From the NCBI RefSeq assembly GCF_001735805.1, contig NZ_CP017248.1, positions 1,922,001-1,986,000 of the forward strand: a stretch of 64,000 nt of DNA, given 5' to 3'. The notes beneath the pieces are model-generated. The model did no database searches. It saw only the letters and a list, made by a program, of their open reading frames with translations, and had not been told where the DNA came from. Every line of letters starts with the position of its first letter. Positions within the stretch are counted from its first letter, which is position 1. Source of the DNA: Streptomyces fodineus. Its GTDB lineage: Bacteria; Actinomycetota; Actinomycetes; Streptomycetales; Streptomycetaceae. Position numbers and translations under genes: made by a program. Below, piece after piece: positions 18,710 to 27,196 of this stretch.

Positions 18710-18930
18710 TCACTTCGGCACGTGTGGCTGGACCGGTCCGGTGGTCTTGTCGGTCACCACGCCGGCGCATGCCTCCGCTTCCGCCAGGTACCGCGCCACC
18801 AGCCCCATCGTCAGCATCCCGCTCGCCCCGCCCGCGTGTTCGGTGCGGGCGGGGCGCAGGGCCGTTGCCGCGCGGGCGGCGAGCGGGCGCTCGTCGAGGC
18901 GGGCGGCGGCGTGGGCGGTCAGGCACCACA
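18710..18930 (-). pseudogene. Unidentified gene 3' end
   Basis: The minus strand reads ARLDERPLAARAATALRPA, then LTMGLVARYLAEAEACAGVV and TTGPVQPHVPK before a stop. It is codon-like and ends naturally, but the upstream part was replaced by a transposase fragment, and I do not recognise the family. Confidence 0.4.
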
Positions 18931-19590
18931 GCCACCGTCTCGGAGATCCTCAAGAACGAGGGCATCGAACCCGCGCCCGACCGAGCCGCCACAACCTGGT
19001 CCGACTTCCTGCACTCCCACGCCGACACCCTCCTGGCATGCGACTTCATCGAGACCGTCACCCTGACCGGCCGAAGCCAGTACATCCTCGCCGTCATCGA
19101 GCACACCACCCGTCGCATCCGGATCCTCGGCACCACGGCGCACCCCACCGCGCCCTGGGTGAGCCAGGCAGCACGAAACCTCGTCATGGACCTCGAAGAC
19201 GCCTCAGCCACCGTCACTTACCTCATCCGTGACCGGGACTCGAAGTTCCCTGCGCTCTTCGACCAGATCCTGGCAGCCGCCGGGGTCCAGACCGTGTTCA
19301 CCGGCGTCCGGATGCCGCACATGAACTCAATCATGGAGCGCTGGGTCCAGACCTGCCGCCACGAACTCCTCGACCGCACCCTCATCTGGAACGAGCGCCA
19401 CCTGCGCCACGCCCTCCGCCAGTTCGAGCAGCACCACAACACCCACCGGCCCCATCAAGCGATGCACCAGGCCGTACCTCTGCGCGCTGTCCCCGAACCA
19501 ATCACCGATATCGGACGGATGTCCCGTCTGGACATACGCCGCCGGAACCGGCTCTCCGGAGTGATCCACGAGTACCGACACGCTGCCTGA
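18928..19590 (+). pseudogene. 5'-truncated integrase-core (rve) transposase
   Basis: About 220 residues with a DDE rve core: LLACDFIETVTLTGRSQYIL (first Asp), VTYLIRDRDSKFPALF (second Asp), MPHMNSIMERWVQTCRHELL (Glu), then QFEQHHNTHRPHQAM. The N-terminal helix-turn-helix part is missing, so it is a fragment of an IS3/IS481-like element. The last ~120 bases, including 30 bases after the stop, recur in inverted orientation at 35849-35980. Confidence 0.8.
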
Positions 19591-19609
19591 CCTGGTCGGA
19601 CGAAATATT

Positions 19610-19790
19610 CGGCAGCCGCAGGGTCGGCACCGTCCGCCGCGAGTGCACCGACCGCCTACTCATCATGAACGAACGGCACCTGCGCACCGACCCGAACACC
19701 TACACCGACCACTACAACCGGCACCGCCCCCACCGGTCCCCACACCAACGATCTCCCCAAGCCTCGGAGACCAGCCAGACGGCACCTGTC
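19610..19790 (+). pseudogene. C-terminal fragment of a second rve transposase
   Basis: Reads VGTVRRECTDRLLIMNERHL then YTDHYNRHRPHRSPHQRSP, the conserved end of a different integrase-core transposase. It lacks every upstream part and begins where the previous fragment's terminal sequence ends (about 19620). Confidence 0.7.
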
Positions 19791-19940
19791 ATCCCCTCCG
19801 GATCATCAGCCCGAACCAGGGTTTTCACGCGGGTCACCCATACCGCTGCCCGGGAACCCGAGTGCCCCGGTTATCCGGATTTACCGACAGAGATCATGTT
19901 CATCTCGGTGAATTCACTCGGTATTACGCTGTCGTGAGCC

Positions 19941-20072
19941 ATGACTTCCGAATCCACCGCAGCTCCCGACACCGACTGGTTTCGGGTGGCAATTCGAGCG
20001 GGCTTCGGCATCTCACCGACAGAAGCGGACGCGGATTTCGCGGAGTTGCCGGGCTGCCGCGCCGCGGTCTGA
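19941..20072 (+). CDS. Possible small protein, 43 residues
   Basis: ATG 19941 opens a frame reading MTSESTAAPDTDWFRVAIRA and ending ELPGCRAAV. Codon use is normal for the organism, with high GC at third positions, but there is no strong ribosome site. It may be the N-terminal stub of a disrupted gene. Confidence 0.35.
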   Translation: MTSESTAAPDTDWFRVAIRAGFGISPTEADADFAELPGCRAAV

Positions 20073-20100
20073 GGAGTGGCGGCGAGGTCGTGCCTATCCT

Positions 20101-20129
20101 TTGGTTGACGGGTGAAGATTGTGTATTAG
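20101..20129 (+). promoter_or_regulatory. Candidate promoter
   Basis: TTGGTT (20101-20106), a 17-base spacer, and TATTAG (20124-20129), in a locally AT-richer stretch upstream of the flavohemoglobin gene. It would give a leader of about 310 bases. Motif inspection only. Confidence 0.3.
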
Positions 20130-20445
20130 GGTGAATGCGGTCCTGTCGATCGCCACCGAACGGCAGGGCATCCCAGGGAGTTCCGCCCCGTCCGTTCCCA
20201 AATTTCCTGTGTGCCAGTCAAGTTGATCCCTGGCGTCGTATCGAGATGGCGCCACAGCCGAATGGCGGACCCTTTCTGGGTGCTGGATGGGCATCCGGCA
20301 CAGCGGAACCCCGTGCCGGTCATCGGCCTGTCCCCGGCAACCGCGACCGAATGTGCAGCGGTCACGGCGGTCCCCGCTCCCCACTGCTCTGACACTGAAT
20401 TTCCCTCATGATGATGACGATTCAATCTGACGCGGGAGGCGCCCG
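20130..20445. other. Leader/intergenic region before hmp
   Basis: About 315 bases with no gene recognised. The last 60 bases are AT-rich (ATGATGATGACGATTC) before the GGGAGG ribosome site. An NO-responsive operator might be expected here, but I could not identify one. Confidence 0.4.
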
Positions 20446-21741
20446 GTGATATTCTCCCGTGCGTCGCGAGGACGCCGTGACGCACCGGATGCCACGGCGC
20501 AGTCACCGGAATCAGCAGCGCCTCCTTCCACTCCCTCGCCCCCGGCGCCGAGTCCGCTGCCGGACCTCGTGCCGCTGACTGCGGAGGAAATCGCCCTGAT
20601 GCGCGCGAGTGTGGCCGTGGTCGGCGCGTACGCAGCGGACATGACGGTGTATTTCTACGCCATTCTGTTCGCACGCTACCCCGAGGTGCGCGGGCTCTTC
20701 CCGGACAATCTGGACGTCCAGCGCGACCGGTTGCTGCGCGGGCTGCTGCAGATCGTCGACCTCGTCGACGACCCGGAGAACCTGATCCGGTTCTGCGGCC
20801 GGCTCGGTCGCGACCACCGCAAGTTCGGGGCGCTGAACGGCCACTATCCCGCGGTGGGCGAGTGCCTGCTTGCATCCCTGGCCCGCTACGCCGGCCCGGC
20901 GTGGAGCCCGGAGCTGGCCGCCGCATGGACGCACGGATACGGCGTCGTCGCGCAGGTGATGATGCACGCCGCGGAGGAGGACGCCCGCACGGCGCCCGCG
21001 GTGTGGGAGGCGGAGATCATCCACCACCTGCACCGCGGCCATGGCATCGCGGAAATCACCGTGCGGCCCGACGCGCCCTACCCGTACACGGCAGGCCAGT
21101 ACGCGAGCGTGGAGACGCCCTGGCACCCCAAGACGTGGCGCTACTACTCGCCCGCGCACGCGCCGCGACCGGACAACACCGTGACCTTCCACGTGCGTGC
21201 GGTCGCCCAGGGCCAGGTCAGCCAAGGCCTGGTCTACAGCGCCAAGCCCGGGGACATGGTGCGGCTCGGACCCACTCAGGGCGACATGACGCTCGACCCG
21301 CGCAGCGACCGGGATCTGGTGTGCGTGGCCGGCGGGACCGGCATGGCCCCCATCAAGGCCCTGGTCGAGGACGCGGCCCGCACCGGGACAGAGCGCTACG
21401 TCGACGTCTTCGTCGGCGCTCGGACCGCCGAGGAGCTCTACGGCCTGGACGACATGCTCAGGATGTCCCAGCGGCACCACTGGCTCTCTGTGCGGGCCGC
21501 GGTGTCGCACGAGCGCATTGCGGGGCTGGAGGGTAGCCTGCCGCGGGTGCTGAACGAGTTCGGACCGTGGTACCGGCACGAGGCGTTCCTCTCCGGCCCG
21601 GTGGACATGGTCACACAGGCCAGGGCCACCCTGGCCCGGCAGGGCATCCCGCAGGAGCGGATCCATTTCGACCCCTTCGACGTGCCCGCACTCGAGGCCG
21701 CGTTACTGCCCCGGAAATTGCGGGAACCGCCCGAGGACTGA
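20446..21741 (+). CDS. hmp: Flavohemoglobin (NO dioxygenase)
   Basis: 431 residues from GTG 20446 behind GGGAGG. After a Pro/Ala-rich extension of about 45 residues comes a globin domain (LFPDNLDVQRDRLLRGLLQI; GRDHRKFGALNGHYPAVGE with the proximal-His region). FAD- and NAD(P)H-binding ferredoxin-reductase domains follow (WRYYSPAHAP; VAGGTGMAPIKAL). Such proteins oxidise NO to nitrate, using O2 and NAD(P)H. The next gene, 160 bases downstream in the same direction, encodes a nitric oxide synthase, so this enzyme may detoxify its product or feed it electrons. Confidence 0.92.
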   Translation: MIFSRASRGRRDAPDATAQSPESAAPPSTPSPPAPSPLPDLVPLTAEEIALMRASVAVVGAYAADMTVYFYAILFARYPEVRGLFPDNLDVQRDRLLRGLLQIVDLVDDPENLIRFCGRLGRDHRKFGALNGHYPAVGECLLASLARYAGPAWSPELAAAWTHGYGVVAQVMMHAAEEDARTAPAVWEAEIIHHLHRGHGIAEITVRPDAPYPYTAGQYASVETPWHPKTWRYYSPAHAPRPDNTVTFHVRAVAQGQVSQGLVYSAKPGDMVRLGPTQGDMTLDPRSDRDLVCVAGGTGMAPIKALVEDAARTGTERYVDVFVGARTAEELYGLDDMLRMSQRHHWLSVRAAVSHERIAGLEGSLPRVLNEFGPWYRHEAFLSGPVDMVTQARATLARQGIPQERIHFDPFDVPALEAALLPRKLREPPED

Positions 21742-21900
21742 GCGTCCGGCCGACCCGGCCCCGGCTGTGCGGCCACTCGCTTGCCGCGCCCGCCTGCCGG
21801 ACTCGGCATCGCCCCGTCCGCTCCCGGCCGAGCGGCCGCCGTACCACCGCCGGCGCGCCGGGCTCGTGTGAGCACCAGACCCCGAGCAGGAGAGAATCCG

Positions 21901-23034
21901 ATGCAACTCCCCCCTTCGTCCGGCCCGACTCCGCGCCGCCCATCGGCGCACGAGGCCGTCCTGGCGGCCGCCGAGGTGTTCATCCGGCAGTACGCCGCCG
22001 AGAACCCGGGCGACGGCGACCCGCGTCGGCGGCTCGCGGAGGTCACCGCGGAGGTGGAGCGCTTCGGCACGTACGAACACACTGCGGCGGAGGTGGCGTA
22101 CGGCGCGCGGGTGGCCTGGCGCAACGCGGCGCGCTGCATAGGCCGGCTCTACTGGAACAATCTGATCGTGCGGGACCTGCGGCACGTCACGCATCCCGAC
22201 GACATCGCCAGTGAGTGCTTCGAGCATCTGCGGATCGCGACCAATGGAGGCCGTATCCGACCGGTCATCAGCGTCTTCGCCCCCGATCGCCCCGGCCGTC
22301 CCGCCGCCACGCTGCTGGGCGAGCAGTTGGTGCGCTACTCGGACGACCCGCGCAGCACCCACCGGGTGGCGCTGGCCCGGGACTTGGGCTGGAAGGGGGG
22401 TGAAACACCCTTCGAGATACTGCCGTTGCTGGTGCAGCCCGGCTCCGGCCTGACTCCGGAGTTCTACGAGGTGCCCGAGGACGCCGTGCTGGAGGTGCCG
22501 TTGACGCATCCGCGCCATCCCGGGTTCGCCACCCTCGGTCTGCGCTGGTACGCGGTGCCGGCCGTCAGCGACATGTCGCTGGAGATCGGCGGGGTCACGT
22601 ACCCGGCCGCGCCCTTCAACGGCTGGTACATGGGCACCGAGATCGGCTCGCGCAACCTCGCCGACACCGACCGCTACAATCTGCTGCCCGCCGTCGCCGA
22701 GCTGTTCGGCCTCGACACCCGCAACGAGCGCACTCTGTGGCGCGACCGCGCCCTGGTCGAGCTCAACCTGGCGGTCCTGCATTCTTACGAGCAGGCGGGG
22801 GTGAGCATGGCCGACCACCACACGGAGTCGCGGCGGTTCCTCGCGCACGTGGACCGCGAGAGGCGGCACGGGCGCCCGGTGCCGACCGACTGGAGCTGGA
22901 TCGTCCCGCCCCTGTCCGGAGGGGCGACCGCGGTGTTCCACCGCTACTACGACCCCGAGGATCCCGAGCTACGGCCGGCCTTCGTGCACCGGACCGCAGA
23001 GGTACCGCAGGGGTGCCCCTACGGCGCAGCCTGA
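21901..23034 (+). CDS. nos: Bacterial nitric oxide synthase, oxygenase domain
   Basis: 377 residues from ATG 21901 (AGGAGAG upstream). The NOS oxygenase signatures are all present: AWRNAARCIGRLYWNNL with the heme-thiolate Cys, FNGWYMGTEIGSRNLAD with the arginine-binding Glu, and NLAVLHSYEQAGVSMADHHT. It oxidises L-arginine to citrulline and NO. Like other bacterial NOS it has no reductase domain, so a separate reductase must supply electrons. The partner gene upstream is a flavohemoglobin. No thaxtomin-type nitration gene (TxtE-like P450) was seen in the window. Confidence 0.95.
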   Translation: MQLPPSSGPTPRRPSAHEAVLAAAEVFIRQYAAENPGDGDPRRRLAEVTAEVERFGTYEHTAAEVAYGARVAWRNAARCIGRLYWNNLIVRDLRHVTHPDDIASECFEHLRIATNGGRIRPVISVFAPDRPGRPAATLLGEQLVRYSDDPRSTHRVALARDLGWKGGETPFEILPLLVQPGSGLTPEFYEVPEDAVLEVPLTHPRHPGFATLGLRWYAVPAVSDMSLEIGGVTYPAAPFNGWYMGTEIGSRNLADTDRYNLLPAVAELFGLDTRNERTLWRDRALVELNLAVLHSYEQAGVSMADHHTESRRFLAHVDRERRHGRPVPTDWSWIVPPLSGGATAVFHRYYDPEDPELRPAFVHRTAEVPQGCPYGAA

Positions 23035-23131
23035 GAGGGCGCTTGAAGTAGGCAGATTGCCCTTGATGCCCTAGTAGGACGCCGTTAGGTTAGGTCTGTG
23101 TGTCGACCCTGTTCAGGGGCACGGTGAGTGT

Positions 23132-23822
23132 GTGGACGCACATGAAGTGAACCGTGTTCAGGCGACGTTGGCGTTATTCGTGGCGGACGTGTTCGCCTCG
23201 GTGCCGCGCAAGGACCAGCGGGCCAAGGGCGACTGCTATCTGCAGGGACTGATGATGGACGGTCGCCGCAAGTCCATCCAGGCCATGGCCTCGCGGCTGC
23301 CGGACGGCAATGAGCAGAACCTGCAGCAGTTCGTGAACCAGTCCACGTGGGATCCGGTGCCGGTGCGCCGGCGGATCGCCGAGCGGCTGGTGCCGCAGGT
23401 CGGCCCGGGCGCCTGGGCGGTCGATGACGTGTCGTTCCCCAAGGACGGCAGGATGTCGGTCGGGGTTGCTCCCCAGTACTGCGGTGCGCTGGGCAAACAG
23501 GCCAACTGCCAGGTCGCGGTCAGTGTCCACGCGGTCTCCGAGACGGCGTCGTGCCCGTTGAACTGGCGGCTGTTCCTGCCGCGGGAATGGGCCGAGGACA
23601 CCGTCCGGCGCCGGCAGACCGGCGTGCCGGAAGACCTCGGACATCGGGAGAAGTGGCGCCTCGCACTGGACGCCTTGGATGAACTGGCCGGATGGGGACT
23701 GGTGCCGCCAGTGGTGGTGGCCGATGCGGGCTACGGCCAGAACGCGGATTTCCGTGCCGCCCTGGCCGAGCGGGGACACGCGTACGTGGTCGGCATCCGC
23801 GGCGATCTGATCGTGTGCCGCT
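23132..23822 (+). pseudogene. IS701-family transposase, 3'-truncated
   Basis: From GTG 23132, about 230 residues match IS701: VPRKDQRAKGDCYLQGLMMD, WAVDDVSFPKDGRMSVGVAP (first Asp region), ADAGYGQNADFRAALAERGH (second Asp region), then GIRGDLIVCR, where the frame meets IS256 sequence. The C-terminal half is lost. A related internal fragment lies at 53862. Confidence 0.82.
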
Positions 23823-23874
23823 CGAAAAGTCGTCGCCGCACGTCACGCTGTATATCGATACTCGTTGATCAAGC

Positions 23875-24572
23875 CACCGAGGATCCGGCCCGCCGTCGCC
23901 TGTCCACAGCCCGAGAATCTCGCGCCGGCCCTCGGTGGTGACGGCCATAGCCACATAGATCGGCCGGTTGGCGACGGCGCCGTCCCGGATCTTCACGTGG
24001 ATGGCGTCGATGAAGACCACCGGATAGACGACGTCGAGTGGCCGGTTCTGCCACTCGGCCATGCCCTCCAGGATCTTGTCCGTGATCGTGGAGATGGTCT
24101 GCCGAGAGACCTCGGCGCCATAGACCTCCGCGAGGTGGGCCTGGACCTCACCGGTGGTCAGTCCCTTGGCGGCCAGCGAGATCACCATCTCGTCGACGCC
24201 GGTCAGGCGCTTCTGCCGCTTTTTGACAATCTTCGGCTCGAAGGAGCCGCGGTCGCGGGGCACGGCTATCTCCACCGGTCCCACGTCGGTCAGCACGGTC
24301 TTGGAGCCCTTGCCGTTGCGGGAGTTGCCGCCATCTTTGCCCGCCGGATCGTGCTAGACATAACCGAGGTGATCGTTGATCTCGCCCTCCAGGGCGGACT
24401 CCAGCAGCCGTTTGGTTAGCTGCTGGAGCAGCCCGCCCTCGCCGGTCAACTGCAGGCCCTCGGCTTGAGCCCGGCTCACCAACTCGTCGATCAGCTGGTC
24501 GTCCACGGCCTTCGCCGACACATCCGCTGCCGGCGCAACAACCTCGTGCTCGGCCACGTTCTCACTGGTCAT
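23875..24572 (-). pseudogene. IS256-family transposase remnant
   Basis: Starts at ATG 24572 (MTSENVAEHEVVAP) and reads to LEGEINDHLGYV, then an in-frame TAG at 24354. It resumes in the same frame with HDPAGKDGGNSRNGKGSKTV, EIAVPRDRGSFEP, DAIHVKIRDGAVANRPIYVA and EILGLWTGDGG, then is cut where it meets the IS701 fragment. The nonsense codon and 3' truncation make it inactive. It interrupts the 5' end of the ubiA-like gene at its other side. Confidence 0.85.
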
Positions 24573-24607
24573 CGATGCATCTTCCATGATCGGGAGTTAT
24601 ACCGAAC

Positions 24608-25237
24608 GATTTACAGTCCCCCTTCGTCACCGGCCACTGCACCCCCAACGGCGCCCGGCTCCGGCTCGTCGCTGTCAGCATCGCCTACCCCTTGCTGGCA
24701 CTGGTGCTCGGCGTGCTGGTCTGGGCCCTACTGTGGCAATTGCTGTGCACGATCAACAACTTCTGCGGGGTGGACCGCCATTGGCTGGGCAAGAACCTCA
24801 TTGTCGGCGTCGAAGTCGTGGCTCAGCTCACCGCCGCCTGGCAGATCGCGGCGCCCCTCACCCCCGCCGCCTGGCGGTGGATCTGTAGTCTCGCCGTCGC
24901 CGTGATTCTCGTCATCGGTGTGCAGGACCTGCCCGACGTCGCAGGCGACCGCCTACGCGGCCGTCGTACCCTGCCCATCGCCCTCGGTGACACGGCCACC
25001 CGCGCCTACCTCTGCCTCGTCTTCACTGCTCTCCCCCTCGTTCTGAACGTTGTGCTCATCGTCCCGGCCGGTCTCAACTGGTGGCCCGTCACCGTCGGCA
25101 CCACACTGACCGCCCTGAGCTTCGTGGTGGCCACCAGGGCCCTTCTCCTGCGCACCCCGGCACAGGACCGACGGACCTATCGCCTGACGGAGCTGATGTA
25201 CACCCTGCTCCTCGCCACCTCCATCACCCTCCTGTGA
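24608..25237 (+). pseudogene. 5'-truncated UbiA-family prenyltransferase
   Basis: About 200 residues in one open frame without its natural beginning. The C-terminal half of a UbiA membrane prenyltransferase is present: INNFCGVDRHWLGKNLIVGV, then the second Asp-rich motif QDLPDVAGDRLRGRRTLP, and four or five further membrane helices. The first Asp-rich motif is missing, and the frame begins at the edge of the IS256 remnant, so it is probably non-functional. TTG 24692 could allow translation of the remainder. Confidence 0.7.
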
Positions 25238-25360
25238 CCACACTGCGGTTCGCACGAGTGGATGCCGCGTCTGGAGCATCCGTACCGTCTGGCAAGAGCA
25301 CGCCGTGCATGTGCCGTGATGACCTGCCTGCGATATCGCCCGGCGCGCGGGTGCTGCTAC

Positions 25361-25927
25361 TCAGCGCCTCGTCTCGTACCTGGTCAGGACCACGCCGCCG
25401 GGAAACGTCCGCGTCTCCACCAGGTTCAGGTTCACCCAGCTGTCCAGCGCGGTGAAGAACGGCGTGCCGCTGCCCACCAGGACCGGATAGGCGGCGATCG
25501 CGTACTCGTCGATCAGCCCGGCGCGCATGGCCGCCCCGGCGAGCGTTGCACCGCCGATGTTCATTGGGCCGCCGTCCTCGGCCTTGAGCCGGGTGATCTC
25601 GGCGATCGCGTCGCCGGTGACCAGGCGGGTGTTCCAGTCGACCTTGTCGATCGTCGAGGAGAACACCACCTTCGGCGTGTCCCGCCAGTTCCGCGCGAAC
25701 TCGATCTCCGCCGGGGTGGCATCGGGCTGCTGGTCGCCGGTCGGCCAGTAGGAGCTCATCGTCTCCCACAGCTTGCGCCCATACAGCAACAGGCCACTCG
25801 CCTGCTCGTGGTCGAGCCACCACTGGAACAGCTCGTCGCTCGGCGGTCCGCTCCAGCCGATGTCGTCGCCGGACGCGGCGATGTAGCCGTCCAGGGTCAG
25901 GTTCATGCCGTAGATCAGTTTCCGCAT
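25361..25927 (-). CDS. Dihydrofolate-reductase-like (RibD C-terminal domain) protein
   Basis: 188 residues from ATG 25927 behind GGAAGG. RibD_C features: KLIYGMNLTLDGYIA at the N-terminus, LLLYGRKLWETMSSYW, GGPMNIGGATLAGAAMRAGL and YPVLVGSGTPFF. Members are NADPH-dependent reductases of unknown substrate; the name dihydrofolate reductase family reflects the fold rather than the activity. It has no operon partner and lies convergent to the UbiA remnant. Confidence 0.82.
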   Translation of the reverse strand: MRKLIYGMNLTLDGYIAASGDDIGWSGPPSDELFQWWLDHEQASGLLLYGRKLWETMSSYWPTGDQQPDATPAEIEFARNWRDTPKVVFSSTIDKVDWNTRLVTGDAIAEITRLKAEDGGPMNIGGATLAGAAMRAGLIDEYAIAAYPVLVGSGTPFFTALDSWVNLNLVETRTFPGGVVLTRYETRR

Positions 25928-26027
25928 GACCCAGCCTTCCGTTCGTCGGTGTCCGACGTATAGACCAGCGCGGCGCGGGAAACTCATCGGTGCGCGATCT
26001 GGGCTCGCCGGTAGCCCTCGTGCTCGG

Positions 26028-26235
26028 GGTTTCGCCTTCGCCGGTCGCTGCTCCACCGAGGATCTCCAAGACCCGGAGGCCTCCAGAAACTGGCAGCTCA
26101 CTAGCGCTCGAGCCCTGAGCGAACCCGCCGGAGGCCAGATCGTCGCCGAGTACTTCGACGTCGGCCACAGCCGCTCCCTGCCCTGGCAGCGCCGTCCCCG
26201 CGCCAACGAACTTCTCCGAGCCCTCCGCAAACGGG
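26028..26235 (+). pseudogene. N-terminal fragment of large serine recombinase
   Basis: FAFAGRCSTEDLQDPEASRN, then VAEYFDVGHSRSLPWQRRPR and ANELLRALR. It aligns almost identically with the first ~70 residues of the intact recombinase at 51323, including the catalytic-Ser region GRCSTED. It is cut at about 26235. Confidence 0.85.
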
Positions 26236-26425
26236 CAGAGCGGCCTGCTCCTGTTCGAGTTTCACCATGCCCGGCCGGCGGTTGTCGAAGAAGACGAGCG
26301 TGACGGGAAGGCGGTACGCCTTCAGGGTCATGAGGTGGCACGGCGTTGGCCATCGAGCCCAGGTTGTAGGAGCCGATGAGACGTCGCTCGCCGCGCATCT
26401 CGACGAAGCGCGAGAGCCACCACTC
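26236..26425 (-). pseudogene. Fragment of TPP-dependent pyruvate oxidase/dehydrogenase
   Basis: The minus strand gives RRLIGSYNLGSMANA, then in another frame HLMTLKAYRLPVTLVFFDNR and RPGMVKLEQEQA. These are the two sides of the TPP-binding domain of PoxB-like enzymes; the central metal-binding GDGG segment between them is deleted. It abuts the recombinase fragment. Confidence 0.65.
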
Positions 26426-26676
26426 GCAACGCGCCCGTGCCCGGCCCGGTCTGCCCTTGGTTCTGCAGCTCGGCCCGTAAGGCCACCGGCAACTCCTACC
26501 ATGGAGCGACGCCCAGGCGGCTCCCTTCGGTCGGCCCCGGTTTCCGGCCCGGCGTCGGCGCTGTCCGGGCGACGTCCGGCCGACCCAGGAGCGGCTTGCG
26601 CCCCTTGCCGTCGGGTACAGCGATTGAATGAGGATTGTCTCTGCAGCGTGCGAAACCCAGTGAAAGCGATGTGTTC

Positions 26677-27186
26677 GTGACCCGTCTCGACGGCCCAGGC
26701 GACGACCGTGTGGAGAGGCCGGGCGATGGCCCGGACGCCGTCGCGCTGGAGATCGCCGACGCTGTGGAGAGTCTCACGAACCTGTGGTCGCTGGCCGCTC
26801 AGGAGGCGACCTTGCGCCTGTCCCTGCACCAGCTGCGGGCGCTGCGGACGCTGGAGGCGGCACCTGGACTGAACCTCACCACTCTCGCCGAGCGGCTGGA
26901 CATTGGGCTGCCCACGGCCAGCAGGCTGTGTGACCGGCTGGAGGCGGCGGGAATGCTGGAACGCACTCTCCACCCGCAAAAACGCCGCGAGGTCCGGCTG
27001 GGCCTCACCCCACAGGGACGCCGCGTACTGGATGATGTGGCATCGCGCCGGGCCCAGGCACTGAGGGTCGCGTTGGCGGCCATGAAACCGGCGGAGCGGT
27101 CGGCACTGAGCCGCGGGATGAAGGCCTTCCTCGCCGCTCACAGCGGGGGGACGCCTGCTCCGGGAGAGCCGCCTGGCGAGCGGTGA
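26677..27186 (+). CDS. MarR-like regulator
   Basis: About 169 residues from GTG 26677; an upstream TTG at 26635 is an alternative and the start is uncertain. A winged-helix domain is visible: LSLHQLRALRTLEAAPGLNL, LAERLDIGLPTASRLCDRLE, HPQKRREVRLGLTPQGRRVL. A paralogue lies at 34489. The gene ends 10 bases from the end of the convergent PP2C gene at 27197, and the second MarR gene diverges from the related PP2C at 34354. The pairing suggests shared control with the partner-switching cluster. Confidence 0.78.
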   Translation: MTRLDGPGDDRVERPGDGPDAVALEIADAVESLTNLWSLAAQEATLRLSLHQLRALRTLEAAPGLNLTTLAERLDIGLPTASRLCDRLEAAGMLERTLHPQKRREVRLGLTPQGRRVLDDVASRRAQALRVALAAMKPAERSALSRGMKAFLAAHSGGTPAPGEPPGER

Positions 27187-27196
27187 AGGGGCTGGG

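Noticed and set aside
18400..19590. A single 396-residue fusion of dehydrogenase and transposase
   Set aside because: The frame joins an SDR fragment, an antisense fragment and a transposase remnant by chance; none is complete.
23520..24296. 258-residue minus-strand protein spanning IS256 and IS701 sequence
   Set aside because: The part beyond about 23875 is antisense to the IS701 fragment; only the IS256 part is meaningful.
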